The position numbers and the translations under genes are program-made. Positions 25,915 through 34,090 of a stretch of 64,000 bases of DNA are shown in pieces. This DNA comes from Frateuria_A yonginensis. Its GTDB lineage: Bacteria; Pseudomonadota; Gammaproteobacteria; Xanthomonadales; Rhodanobacteraceae. The notes under the pieces were generated by a model. The model was not told the origin of the DNA, made no database searches, and saw only the letters and a list, made by a program, of their open reading frames with translations. The stretch is taken from NCBI RefSeq assembly GCF_037137055.1, contig NZ_JBBBNY010000001.1, forward strand, positions 558,001 through 622,000, written 5' to 3'. The number at the start of each line of letters is the position of its first letter. Positions within the stretch are counted from its first letter, which is position 1.

Positions 25915-26304
25915 TTAGCCGGACTTGCCGCCCTTGCAGTCGCGCTTTTCGGCCATCTGCTTCGCCAGTGCAACCAGCTTGGCGCGATCCCCGCTGGGCA
26001 GCTTTGCGAACGCGAGGAGTAACTCGGCCTGGTCGTCCTTCTCGGCGAAGAGATAGGCGAGCGGGACACCGAGCGCCTCGGCCAGTGCTGCCGCCGTGTC
26101 CATGTCCGCGCGATTGACGCCCTGCTCGTACCGGTTGATGCGGACGCTTCCGTTGCTCTTGCTCTCCGACACCAGTCCTCCAAGCGCGCGCTGGGACAGA
26201 CCACGCATATCGCGTGCGGCCTTCAGGCGTGTCGCAAAGATGGATGCAATGGGCTTGGACAAGAGGCGACAGGGCTCGGTCTGACAGCCCTCAGCATTGC
26301 GCAA
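25915..26304 (-). CDS. XRE-family transcriptional repressor
   Basis: Cro/C1-type helix-turn-helix protein, about 129 residues. The HTH spans roughly 26-80, with LSQRALGGLVSESK and SVRINRYEQGVN as recognition region, followed by an acidic helical tail. The start is uncertain: the frame opens with TTG at 26304, and a second TTG lies 14 codons later; no ATG precedes the HTH. A perfect 17-base palindrome lies just upstream at 26325-26341. It points away from the GYF_2 gene, so it probably represses both itself and that side of the element. Confidence 0.8.
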   Translation of the reverse strand: MRNAEGCQTEPCRLLSKPIASIFATRLKAARDMRGLSQRALGGLVSESKSNGSVRINRYEQGVNRADMDTAAALAEALGVPLAYLFAEKDDQAELLLAFAKLPSGDRAKLVALAKQMAEKRDCKGGKSG

Positions 26305-26324
26305 GCCTGTATCGTGCGACAGAC

Positions 26325-26341
26325 TATACTGAAACAGTATA
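26325..26341. promoter_or_regulatory. perfect palindromic operator for the XRE repressor
   Basis: TATACTG - AAA - CAGTATA is a perfect inverted repeat with seven-base arms. It lies 21 bases ahead of the repressor start in an AT-rich region that contains possible -10 elements in both directions (TATAGT on the minus strand, TATATA on the plus). Binding by the adjacent repressor is inferred from position and symmetry. Confidence 0.6.
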
Positions 26342-26556
26342 TATCACACGACGAGCAGGCCTTATGCGGCCTGAAGCAGCCAGGGGACATGTCTTGCGTC
26401 GCGCACACGAGCGGCATGTTGCCGTTGCAGCTGATCGTCTCTCGCTGACTCTTTCATCCCGTTGCGAGGGCCATGGCCACGCCATGGCTCCTTTTCCGTG
26501 CGTCCGACAACGGGCGCTTTTCACCGTCACCCATAACCCACGCCAAAGGAGTGCAA

Positions 26557-27114
26557 ATGGACGCATCAAACACCGAGTCGGTGAGCTGGTTCTATGAAAC
26601 AGATGGGCAACGCAAGGGGCCGATCATCGAAGACGGCATGCTCGCCTTGATCAAGCAGGGTGCCGTCACCTACGGCACGCTGGTTTGGAAAGCAGGCTTC
26701 CCCGAGTGGCTGAAGGTCGAGGACAGCGAACTGCGGATCCACCTGGAGCGCGTCGCGCCGCCCCCGATCACGGGAAGGCACATCGGCAACGGCGTGGTGT
26801 GGACGCTCGCGTTCGCGCCCCTTATCGGCTACATCCTTGAAAGCGCCTTCGCGTACGCGATCAACAGCAGCGACAGCGCGGCGGATGCCGCCATGAGCGA
26901 CTCGAAGTACTGGTTCATCACCCTCGCCCTGAATGTTGGTCTGTCGTATTTCGACGAAGGCCGACTCAACCGTGCCGGCTACGACACCGGCAAATTCAAG
27001 GCTATGGCCTGGCTCGTGCCGGTATACCTGTACAAGCGCGCCAAGGCGCTGAATCAGAGCCTCGGCTACTTCATTGTCTGGATGGTCTGCTTCGTCCTCA
27101 CGATGATCGCCTGA
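26557..27114 (+). CDS. GYF_2-domain membrane protein
   Basis: 185-residue protein. Residues 8-60 form a GYF_2 (DUF4339) domain, beginning WFYETDGQRKGPIIEDGML and including GTLVWKAGFPEWLKV; such domains are thought to bind proline-rich peptides. Residues 78-185 contain about four hydrophobic helices, including WLVPVYLYKRAKAL. AAGGAG seven bases before 26557 fixes the start. Fusions of GYF_2 to membrane segments are widespread; no function is assigned. It is the first gene rightward of the repressor's operator. Confidence 0.75.
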   Translation: MDASNTESVSWFYETDGQRKGPIIEDGMLALIKQGAVTYGTLVWKAGFPEWLKVEDSELRIHLERVAPPPITGRHIGNGVVWTLAFAPLIGYILESAFAYAINSSDSAADAAMSDSKYWFITLALNVGLSYFDEGRLNRAGYDTGKFKAMAWLVPVYLYKRAKALNQSLGYFIVWMVCFVLTMIA

Positions 27115-27234
27115 CGGTCTCCTCGCGATGCGCGGCCCGCGCATCCGCTTCTCTTCGTTCCTGATGCCTCTCTAGGCACCACCCCATGACGCTCGCGCGC
27201 ATGGGTCTAACCCACTGTGACATGGAGCATAACA

Positions 27235-27657
27235 ATGGCTGAGTTTTTCACCGGACTGAGCACGATCCTGACGATCGTTGGCTGGTTCTTTTTCGGGTTC
27301 GGCATCGCTAACCGGATCCGCCTGCGCAAGAAGAAGATCACCCCAACCAAGCGCCAGCTATGGCAATGGTGGTTCCTGATGGTGGGCGCATGGGTGCTGG
27401 GCGGGATCTGCCTGCTGATTGGCAACCACATGGCCACCAGCCAAGCCCAAGCCGCCAACCCGGCCGTTGCCGAGCAGAGTTTGGCGGACTTCGAAGCCGC
27501 CCTAAGCAACCCCTCCACCACCGATACGGACCAGTGCGTCGACCACTGGGTTGGTGCCTATCGCAAGGACGCCGGCGAGGATGCCGTGGTTACCCAGGAC
27601 CAGCTCGACGAATGGACGGGTTGGTGCAAGGAAGGCAAGCAAGCTCCGGGCTTCTGA
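27235..27657 (+). CDS. hypothetical two-helix membrane protein
   Basis: 140 residues. Helix one is at 5-25 (STILTIVGWFFFGFGIAN), a basic loop RIRLRKKKITPTKR follows, and helix two is at 40-60. The remaining 75 residues are probably periplasmic, with two cysteines that could pair (CVDHWVGAYRK and WTGWCKEG). Start 27235 has GGAG seven bases upstream. No family recognised. A perfect palindrome follows 40 bases after the stop. Confidence 0.6.
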   Translation: MAEFFTGLSTILTIVGWFFFGFGIANRIRLRKKKITPTKRQLWQWWFLMVGAWVLGGICLLIGNHMATSQAQAANPAVAEQSLADFEAALSNPSTTDTDQCVDHWVGAYRKDAGEDAVVTQDQLDEWTGWCKEGKQAPGF

Positions 27658-27697
27658 AACCCAAGCAGCCGTCAGGCTTTCACCAGCGTCAAGTAAC

Positions 27698-27725
27698 CCA
27701 AGAGCCCGGCATGCCGGGCTCTTGG
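27698..27725 (+). terminator. 28-base perfect palindrome, probable terminator
   Basis: Each arm is 14 bases (27698-27711 and 27712-27725), beginning CCAAGAGCCC, with no loop spacer. A short GCGTTT follows, so the U tract is weak. It lies between two genes of the same direction. It could act as a terminator or as a protein-binding site. Confidence 0.6.
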
Positions 27726-27869
27726 CGTTTCTGATCCCTGAAAAACCTGCACACAGGCGGCACAAATCAGAACGCCTCCGCCGAGCGTTCCCAAAGCACG
27801 GATGTAGCGGCTGTGCGCGTGCCCGCGTTGCACCTCTTTCATTTCCCAAAATCCACGAGGAGAACAACC

Positions 27870-28769
27870 ATGCTCAAGGGCCTCGCCATTACCCCGCCCG
27901 CCATCGGGCGAATATCCATCGGCCGCGTGGTCGAGCGCAACGGCAAGCGGCTGCCCGAGAAGGACGACCAATTCACTCTCACCACCCAGGTGCAGACGCG
28001 CGACGGCTGGGTGCTACATCCGCTGGACGACGAGTTGCGCAAGGCCGCTGGCGGGAAATTGCGGTCGATTCCCGTGCAGATGCTGTTCAATGACCCCGCT
28101 CTCAACCTGCGCGCCGACTACTCGCTTTTCGATCGCAACAAAGGTCGGCCGATGTGCGTCGGCAACGGAGAGACCTGCCGTCGACGCGGCAAGGATGGCG
28201 TCGAGCAACTGCCTTGCCCCGGAGCGGATGCGTGCGGATTCGCCCAAGGAGAGTGCAAGCCCTATGCCCGCCTGCATGCACTGGTAGACGGCGGAGCGAG
28301 CGATGAGCTCGGCAGCTTCGTCCTGCGGACGACCTCCTACAACACCATCCGCACGCTCGCAGCCCGGCTGGAGTACCTCCACGCGGTGTCAGACGGGAAC
28401 CTTGCCTGCCTGCCGCTGGAGCTCAAGCTGCGGGGCAAGTCCACCGCCATGAGCTTTGGAACACCGATCTACTACGTGGATTTAGTACTTCGGGCAGGGC
28501 TGTCGATGGAGCAGGCTGTCGCGGATGCGAAGCAGCTTGCCAAGCGCCGCCGCGAGGCGGGTGTCGACCAAAAAGCGTTGGACCAAGCAGCACACCGCGG
28601 CTTCGCCAACGGCGCCTTTGAAGAGCTCGAAGAAGATGGCTCAGCGGTAGTGGAGGAGTTCTTCTCCACAGGGGCTGCTGATCGAGCCGCTGACGTCGGC
28701 GCATGCGTCGAATCCGGGTTGAAAAGTCGCCTGGACGCTCGCGTAGCCGCTGCAACGAACCGTGCATAG
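27870..28769 (+). CDS. Cys-rich element protein, possible gp3-type recombination directionality factor
   Basis: 299 residues. The N-terminus (GLAITPPAIGRISIGRVVE, then a Gln/Thr-rich strand and TRDGWVLHPLDDELRK) resembles the start of gp3-like recombination directionality factors that switch serine integrases to excision. A Cys cluster follows (CVGNGETC, then LPCPGADACGFAQGECKPYA at about 115-150), probably a zinc site. Automated pipelines often name such proteins hydrolase or metal-binding protein. GAGGAG seven bases upstream supports 27870. No integrase is visible in the window, so the role is only suggested. Confidence 0.6.
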   Translation: MLKGLAITPPAIGRISIGRVVERNGKRLPEKDDQFTLTTQVQTRDGWVLHPLDDELRKAAGGKLRSIPVQMLFNDPALNLRADYSLFDRNKGRPMCVGNGETCRRRGKDGVEQLPCPGADACGFAQGECKPYARLHALVDGGASDELGSFVLRTTSYNTIRTLAARLEYLHAVSDGNLACLPLELKLRGKSTAMSFGTPIYYVDLVLRAGLSMEQAVADAKQLAKRRREAGVDQKALDQAAHRGFANGAFEELEEDGSAVVEEFFSTGAADRAADVGACVESGLKSRLDARVAAATNRA

Positions 28770-28785
28770 CGGAGGAGGTGTGGCG

Positions 28786-28896
28786 ATGTTTTCAACCATA
28801 GGCGGTGCAGTGGTGTATGGCTTGGCCTTGTACGGGTTGGTCAAGCTCCTGCAGCAAAACGCAACTGGTGCGGCGGGGAGGTCGGAGCGGGGATGA
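28786..28896 (+). CDS. 36-residue membrane peptide
   Basis: ATG 28786 is preceded by a very good ribosome site, GGAGGAGGTG. It encodes MFSTIGGAVVYGLALYGLVK and a short basic tail. The stop is followed by a GC hairpin. Small, but the strong ribosome site makes it likely to be translated. Confidence 0.5.
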   Translation: MFSTIGGAVVYGLALYGLVKLLQQNATGAAGRSERG

Positions 28897-28914
28897 CACG
28901 ATAACGAAGAGAGG

Positions 28915-28940
28915 AGGAGGGACGCCTGAGCGTCCCTCCT
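28915..28940 (+). terminator. GC hairpin after small membrane peptide
   Basis: An 11-base perfect stem (28915-28925 with 28930-28940) closes a CTGA loop. The T tract is separated from it by 14 bases (TTTTTTTTT ends near 28964), so termination may be inefficient or need another factor. Confidence 0.5.
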
Positions 28941-29108
28941 GATGCTAAGTCGCTGTTTTTTTTTGCTGCATAGCTGGTGAGAGAGCAACGCGATACGGGC
29001 TGCAAGAATCTTGAATTTTTCTCCGGCGAGGTATTTCACGGAAATGGTTGGAATAGCCCCCGACCGCTCTTCGGAGCCGGTCGATCATCCATAACCAAGG
29101 AGAAGAAT

Positions 29109-29456
29109 GTGAGTCAAAAGCAGCATGCCGATCGCACCACGCGCGCGCCGCGGGAGCGACAGTCGGCTCCGGTCCCGGTCACCTACTTGACCGATTTCCA
29201 GCATAAGCCGTGGAAGCCCGATGGTCCCACCGTGCGCTTCCATGAGTTGCTCAAGGTGGTGCGTTTCGGGCGCAGCACCGCCTACAAGGTGTTCAAAAAC
29301 GACCCAACGTTTCCGAAAGGAACGCCCCTCTTCGACACGCCTCGCTCGCCTCGCTTTTGGTGGTACGACCAGGTGATCGCCTGGTTGCGCACTCGCGAAG
29401 CTTTGGCCAGCAACTCTGCGAACAATCGCCGCAGCAAGGAGATCAAGCATGTCTGA
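29109..29456 (+). CDS. AlpA-like helix-turn-helix regulator
   Basis: 115 residues with GTG 29109 as start (AAGGAGA five bases upstream). The core VRFHELLKVVRFGRSTAYKV is a MerR-like helix-turn-helix of the AlpA/excisionase type, followed by FPKGTPLFDTPRSPRFWWYD, a typical wing. AlpA-type proteins act as regulators or excision factors in integrative elements. It overlaps the next gene by eight bases. Confidence 0.75.
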   Translation: MSQKQHADRTTRAPRERQSAPVPVTYLTDFQHKPWKPDGPTVRFHELLKVVRFGRSTAYKVFKNDPTFPKGTPLFDTPRSPRFWWYDQVIAWLRTREALASNSANNRRSKEIKHV

Positions 29457-29790
29457 GCTGCAGGAATTCGAGCGCTTCATGAACGAGTTGCAGGCTATCC
29501 AACCCAGCAGTCGGCGCCGGAACAGCGAAGCGTTCGCTGAGGCCTATGCCGAGGTCGAGCAGCGTTTGGCTGCAAAGGTGCCGCAGAAGGCGATTCTGAC
29601 GGCTTTTAACAAAGCCTATGACTTGAAGCTGAGTCCGGTTGGGTTCCGCCAGCTGCTCGATTCGGAGCGGGAGCGTCGGCAGGCGAATGGGGATATGCCG
29701 CTGTGCCGCTCTTGCGGCCAACCGCTTGGTGAGGTTGGTCACCAGGCGATCTTGACCGACGAAGGCGTCTCGGAAGGAGGTGAAGCATGA
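29449..29790 (+). CDS. hypothetical protein with C-terminal zinc-like motif
   Basis: 113 residues. Residues 1-85 are helical (FERFMNELQAIQ, AFAEAYAEVEQRLAA), and LTAFNKAYDLKLSPVGFRQ looks like a DNA-binding helix pair. Residues 85-95 carry CRSCGQPLGE, a possible half zinc site. It overlaps the AlpA-like gene upstream and the DUF3987 gene downstream (ATGA), so the three are one coupled unit. I do not recognise the family; accessory roles in replication or mobilisation are common for such genes. Confidence 0.65.
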   Translation: MSELQEFERFMNELQAIQPSSRRRNSEAFAEAYAEVEQRLAAKVPQKAILTAFNKAYDLKLSPVGFRQLLDSERERRQANGDMPLCRSCGQPLGEVGHQAILTDEGVSEGGEA

Positions 29791-31235
29791 ACGGTAGCGA
29801 CTATTTCCCTCAGCGCTATCCCTTGGATGCCTTTCTCATGCTGGTGCGAACGACGGCATGGGAACTACAGCAGAAGGTTCAGGCCCCTGACGCGTTGATC
29901 GGTATGGGACTGATCGCCGGGATGGCTACGGCGTGCCAGGGCCTGTTTGATGTGAAGCTGCCAACGGGGCAGTGCCGGCCGACGTCTCTGAATCTGATCG
30001 CCATTGCAGAGTCTGGCGAGCGCAAGAGTACGGTGGACGCATTGGTCTTCGCGCCGCTGTATGAGCACGACTGTCGCAAGGCGAAGGCATTTCAGGCCGC
30101 GCTGGATAGCTACCAGGCGAAGCGCGAACTCTGGGAGGCACGAGGCCAAGGCCTGCGAAACCGGCTCGCCAAGGCGGTCAGCAAAGGTGAGGCTACCGAG
30201 GCGATTCAGGCGGAGATGGCGCAACACACTACGCTGAAGCCGACCAAGCCCCGCCTGCGACGGTTCATGCGCCAGAACATTACGCCGCGGGCAATCATGG
30301 ATACGCTCCGTGGCGATGGAGAGTCGATCGCGATCACGACCGATGAAGGCCAGGTGATGTTCAAGGGCGAGACGATGGCGCAGCTTGGGCTCTTGAATAA
30401 GGCGTGGGATGGGGCGCCGATGTTGACACTAGACCGTGCCGATTTCGACAACGTCTTGGTGATGAACCCTCGCGTGACGATCAGCATCATGACCCAGAAG
30501 CAGGTGCTTCAGGCTTATCTGATGAAGCATGGCGATATTGCCAAGGGATCGGGTCACTGGGCCCGGTATCTCTTCGGCTGGCCCGAGTCGATGAAGGGGT
30601 TTCGTTCGGTCAATACCGACGAACATGTCTGGGAGTGCCTGCCGCTGTTTCAGGCGCGGATGCAGGAGTTGCTTGAAAAGTACGAAGCCATCAGCGAGTC
30701 GGGTGAAGTCAAGCGCGAGGTTGTCGAGTTTTCTGACGATGCGAAGGCCCGCTGGTTCGAACTGTCGCAGCAGACGGAGTGGATGCTTCGACCCGGAGAC
30801 TACCTGAACGACATCCACGACTTTGCATCAAAGATCATGGAGCTGCTCGGGCGACTTGCTGCGGTGTTCCATTGCTACAGCGGCGAGGAAGGTAAGGTGA
30901 CGCTTGATACGTTGGAGCGCGCATTCACGGTCGTGCAGTGGCATTTGGAGGAATACAAGCGGATGTTCTCGCCACAGTTCGCGCTGTCGCAGGGACAGGT
31001 CGATGCGCAAGCGGTGTTCAAGTACCTCCGCGACAGCGTTTGGCAGGGCCCCCGCTCCGATACGTACGTTCCGAAGAACCATGTGCGCCAGTACGGCCCC
31101 GTCCGGGATCGTGATCGTCTCAACGCGGCGCTTCGCATCCTGGAGGCCCAGCGGGCTTTGTGGGTCGTGGTTGCCCCCCGTGGCAAGCAGCGCTTCGTTC
31201 GACTGAGCGATTGGTATTTCGGTGGCGGTCTGTAG
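29787..31235 (+). CDS. YfjI/DUF3987-family P-loop protein
   Basis: 482-residue protein of the DUF3987 (YfjI-like) family found in prophages and integrative elements, believed to be linked to replication or primase activity. The Walker A-like loop is AESGERKST (74-82), and further family blocks are ITTDEGQVMFKG and SGHWARYLFGWPES. The C-terminus resembles a winged-helix segment (FKYLRDSVWQG). Start overlaps the previous stop by four bases. Together with the AlpA-like gene it forms the probable replication/regulation unit of the element. Confidence 0.75.
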   Translation: MNGSDYFPQRYPLDAFLMLVRTTAWELQQKVQAPDALIGMGLIAGMATACQGLFDVKLPTGQCRPTSLNLIAIAESGERKSTVDALVFAPLYEHDCRKAKAFQAALDSYQAKRELWEARGQGLRNRLAKAVSKGEATEAIQAEMAQHTTLKPTKPRLRRFMRQNITPRAIMDTLRGDGESIAITTDEGQVMFKGETMAQLGLLNKAWDGAPMLTLDRADFDNVLVMNPRVTISIMTQKQVLQAYLMKHGDIAKGSGHWARYLFGWPESMKGFRSVNTDEHVWECLPLFQARMQELLEKYEAISESGEVKREVVEFSDDAKARWFELSQQTEWMLRPGDYLNDIHDFASKIMELLGRLAAVFHCYSGEEGKVTLDTLERAFTVVQWHLEEYKRMFSPQFALSQGQVDAQAVFKYLRDSVWQGPRSDTYVPKNHVRQYGPVRDRDRLNAALRILEAQRALWVVVAPRGKQRFVRLSDWYFGGGL

Positions 31236-31254
31236 CTTCCGATGACATCATGCT

Positions 31255-31283
31255 GCCCCGGCCGGCAACGGCCGGGGCCTTTT
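31255..31283 (+). terminator. rho-independent terminator after DUF3987 gene
   Basis: A nine-base GC stem (31256-31264 with 31269-31277) closes a GCAA loop and is followed by CCTTTT. It is placed 20 bases after the stop, before the convergent relaxase gene. Confidence 0.8.
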
Positions 31284-31334
31284 GTCTGACGCCAGTGCTG
31301 GGGCAGGCACCCCGGCGAAAGCCGTGCCATTCTG

Positions 31335-32084
31335 CTACGAAGTAGCAAGAGTGGCAGAGCGTGGCGGTCCCCCGGCACTGCCAGTCGCCCTCAGAGTGGC
31401 GAATAAGGCCTTCTCGCCATCCGACATGTCCTTGATCCGGGCCGGCCCGAGATGACGCTCCGGCCGGCGCTGCAGCCCCTGCTCACGCAGGCTACGGTGG
31501 TCGACTCTCGCGTTGAGGCCGTGTTCTTCAAGGGCCTGGTTCTGGATATCGGCGATCTTCTTCCTCGTGGAGATCACTTGGTCGCGAAGCACCATCGGCG
31601 ACCTGCCGCCGCTGTCCTTGCGACACCCACCATCCTCCGGTCGTTCCGAGTTGTATCTCGCAAACATCCGTTCCGGTGGTCGACCGATCCCGTCTGGCAC
31701 CCTGTCCGAATACATCAGGTGCATGTGCAGGTTGGTGATGCCGCCCAGTGAGCCCTCAGGTGCATGGACCGCGAGCTGGAAGGGTTTGTTGCCCACCAGT
31801 TCACGGGCCATTCGCATCGCGAGCGCACAGTTTTGCTCCAGGCTGAGCTCGTTTGGCAGAGCGATGACGTGTTCCCGGTAAGCGGCACCATTGGCGCGCT
31901 CGTAGGTATCCGCGGCTTTCCAGAACGTGGCTGGGTTGCCCTCTGTCCAGTCAGGCATGTTCCCGTTGCCCGCGTAAACCAGATCCTCCCGATCTGAATA
32001 CCTACCCAGCCGCTCGATGTAAGCGGCGTGCTCCTTGGCAGAACCTTTCCTGCCACTTTTGATTCGATGATGGAAGCTGGCCAT
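31335..32084 (-). CDS. mobA: MobA/MobL-family relaxase
   Basis: 249-residue relaxase of the MobA/MobL family that nicks DNA at an origin of transfer. The N-terminus MASFHHRIKSGRKGSAKEHAA is typical, and the HUH-type metal motif is NLHMHLMYSDR (His120, His122) with His107 ahead of it. The likely nucleophile Tyr is in AAYIERLGRYSD. The length covers the relaxase domain only; primase or helicase domains seen in longer MobA proteins are absent. A TTGACA box lies 22 bases ahead on the minus strand, immediately after a terminator. No T4SS or coupling protein is in the window, so transfer would need a helper. Confidence 0.85.
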   Translation of the reverse strand: MASFHHRIKSGRKGSAKEHAAYIERLGRYSDREDLVYAGNGNMPDWTEGNPATFWKAADTYERANGAAYREHVIALPNELSLEQNCALAMRMARELVGNKPFQLAVHAPEGSLGGITNLHMHLMYSDRVPDGIGRPPERMFARYNSERPEDGGCRKDSGGRSPMVLRDQVISTRKKIADIQNQALEEHGLNARVDHRSLREQGLQRRPERHLGPARIKDMSDGEKALFATLRATGSAGGPPRSATLATS

Positions 32085-32110
32085 GTACGTACTACCCTTT
32101 CTCGTTTGTC

Positions 32111-32144
32111 AATAAAAAAGCCGACGAGATAGTTCTCGTCGGCT
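32111..32144 (-). terminator. rho-independent terminator between unknown gene and mobA
   Basis: An 11-base perfect stem (32119-32129 with 32134-32144) closes a TAGT loop. On the minus strand it is followed by TTTTTTATT. It would end transcription coming from the gene at 32307-33749, leaving mobA on its own promoter. Confidence 0.8.
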
Positions 32145-32306
32145 GCTATGAGACCGCTCCATGTAGTCCTGACGACGGCTCGGGGGGAAACGGTATGTGC
32201 GCGTCCGTTATCCCCCTCCTATATCCAGTGATCAGGATTGGATGTTCTTGTCGTCGTTGCTGGATTTGGAGTTTGTCTCACTACATAGGGAAGGGTGAGT
32301 AAGAAT

Positions 32307-33749
32307 TTACACCTGTGCAGTAAGCTCGGCTGCCCTAACTGCCTCCAGCGAGCAGTAGTCGTAGAGATCCTGAACCGCAGCGTCGCAAACGGCAACGTCA
32401 TTGGACAGGTAGCAATCGGCATACTTGTTCAGCCGGGCTAGCTGGTACGCCATCCATGCCTCGTAGCGATTGGGTATGCCGGTGATTGCCATGTAGAACT
32501 GGTTGAAGCGGCTGAACAATAACTGGTTGATACCGTGTGGGATGTAGTCATGTTCGAACAGTTCTTGGGCGCTTCTTTCGTCATCCATCTGACGGAGCAC
32601 GCCAGTGCCTTTTTCAGCTTGCGTCTGCCCTAACCAGTAGGCCGAATAATTGGTTTTTACCTTCTGCTGATGGCGAATGGCGCAGAGTGCAGCAATACAA
32701 TCGGCTGCCGAGATATTTTTCGTGTCTAGCGAAATGACGCCCCACTCATGGTGTACGTAGGAGCAGAGCACTTTGCTAGCCGCGTTAACGATCTTCAGCA
32801 GATCCCTGCGTTCACTGGCGATGCCGGTCGCATCTTCAATCAACTTGGCCAACGCCAGGGCGTTGGTGTCAACAAACTTGGGAAATGCTTCTACGGATGT
32901 CACCGGGGTCAGGGGGTGAACGATCGAGCCCAAAGTGCCAGAGAGCTCACGGCAGAACTCCTCGATCCTGTCCTTGATCGTATTGACCTGACCATCTACC
33001 TGCGACAGCTCGATGACCTTTTGGTACTCGCCGACGAAGTTTAGGAACGGAAGGATGCGCACATAGGTGTATATCGCTTCATGCAAGGGGCGGCTGGGCG
33101 CGGCGTTGGATTTGTGTGTGTACCGCTCAACTGCCTCGGCGAGATAGGTCAGCGCTTCGGCTATCGAGTTGGAGCGCCCGCTATGCCTAATGTAGATCGG
33201 CTCCAAAATCTCGATGTTCTCGCGCGCGATGCATTCAAGTAATTTTGGATACGTCAAAAAGGAGGTATCTATCCGTCGCAGCACGAACGGATCCACTTCT
33301 TTGCTCAACGTCGAAAGAAGGTGGTCTACTATAGCTATGCCTTTCTGATTCCTCGACGCGGTTTCCGTCGTGTAAAACTCCAGCGTCGGCTTCCCGCCGC
33401 GCGTCGGGGACTTCAGCAGTCTGAACAGTTGCGTGTCGTTGGTGTCGTTCGTGACATAAAGAAGCTTGATGGTTTTTAGCGTCGAGAGAGGGACGTCCTC
33501 AGCGAGTTTGGGCTTGCGCACATCAGCCACCTCGCCGAGGAACGCGAATACGCCGTCTAGCGAATCGTACGTGATAGATGTGCCGTTCGAATCACTTTTT
33601 TTTGCATCGGTACCGGTGATTGTCTTGAACTTTTCGTAGTTGAGCTCTTCGAGCAGCTCTTTAACAGTGCCAGTTTGCTTTCCGTTCGGATCAAGGTTGC
33701 TGCCAAAATCGAAACGGGGTGTATACACGGTGCATTCCTTGGTGGTCAC
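32307..33749 (-). CDS. unknown 480-residue protein coupled to a broken type III restriction gene
   Basis: No family recognised. GTG 33749 is chosen because it overlaps the stop of the res remnant (GTGA), the classic coupling arrangement; the frame is open ~100 bases further but that part overlaps res. The protein begins VTTKECTVYTPRFDFGS, lacks signal peptide and membrane segments, and looks soluble and mainly helical after residue 150. A Ser/Asp/Lys-rich stretch near 55-65 resembles a disordered loop. No P-loop or nuclease motif is evident. Base composition is lower in GC than the flanking core genes. Being downstream of res, it is probably an accessory gene of a restriction or other defence operon. 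Confidence 0.6.
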   Translation of the reverse strand: MTTKECTVYTPRFDFGSNLDPNGKQTGTVKELLEELNYEKFKTITGTDAKKSDSNGTSITYDSLDGVFAFLGEVADVRKPKLAEDVPLSTLKTIKLLYVTNDTNDTQLFRLLKSPTRGGKPTLEFYTTETASRNQKGIAIVDHLLSTLSKEVDPFVLRRIDTSFLTYPKLLECIARENIEILEPIYIRHSGRSNSIAEALTYLAEAVERYTHKSNAAPSRPLHEAIYTYVRILPFLNFVGEYQKVIELSQVDGQVNTIKDRIEEFCRELSGTLGSIVHPLTPVTSVEAFPKFVDTNALALAKLIEDATGIASERRDLLKIVNAASKVLCSYVHHEWGVISLDTKNISAADCIAALCAIRHQQKVKTNYSAYWLGQTQAEKGTGVLRQMDDERSAQELFEHDYIPHGINQLLFSRFNQFYMAITGIPNRYEAWMAYQLARLNKYADCYLSNDVAVCDAAVQDLYDYCSLEAVRAAELTAQV

Positions 33750-33966
33750 TTCACGATCTCCATTAACTTGCCAAAACTCTCTACCACGTTGTACTTGATA
33801 TTCTCGGGAGCAAATCGACGGTTCATCTCGTCGAAAAACTTGCGTGCGCACCTGATCTTAGTCTTCTCGATCTCTCGCAGTTCCAAGGATGACATGGAAC
33901 CCTTGGCCTCGGCGACGAAGTAGATGTGTTTCACCGTTCTTCCTTGAAGGTGGTGGCCCAGTCGGT
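33746..33966 (-). pseudogene. C-terminal remnant of type III restriction endonuclease Res
   Basis: The minus strand encodes VKHIYFVAEAKGSMSSLELR and the following ~40 residues to KLMEIVK, the conserved end of type III Res subunits. A few codons earlier DWATTFKEE is readable in another frame, showing a frameshift at about 33935. Everything further upstream is missing on this strand. Confidence 0.7.
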
Positions 33967-33973
33967 TCGCTTG

Positions 33974-34090
33974 ATGGAGATCATCGACAACATCAACCGC
34001 CTGCTCGGCGACGACCCTAAGCAAAGCCTCAAGCGCGGCATCAAGCTTATAGGTCGCCGCATCCTGCTTCTCTATGTGTGCCAAGAACCC
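33974..34090 (+). pseudogene. N-terminal fragment of a helicase-like gene
   Basis: From ATG 33974 the frame reads MEIIDNINRLLGDDPKQSLK, and then, after a frameshift near 34050, AASCFSMCA. This matches the opening of SNF2/DEAD-type helicases with a phospholipase-D-like N-terminus that occur in restriction and defence islands. Only about 40 codons remain. Confidence 0.5.

Noticed and set aside
32111..32144. Inverted repeat near the relaxase gene considered as oriT.
   Set aside because: The T tract on the minus strand makes it a standard terminator, and no nick-site-like sequence is evident; the true oriT remains unlocated.
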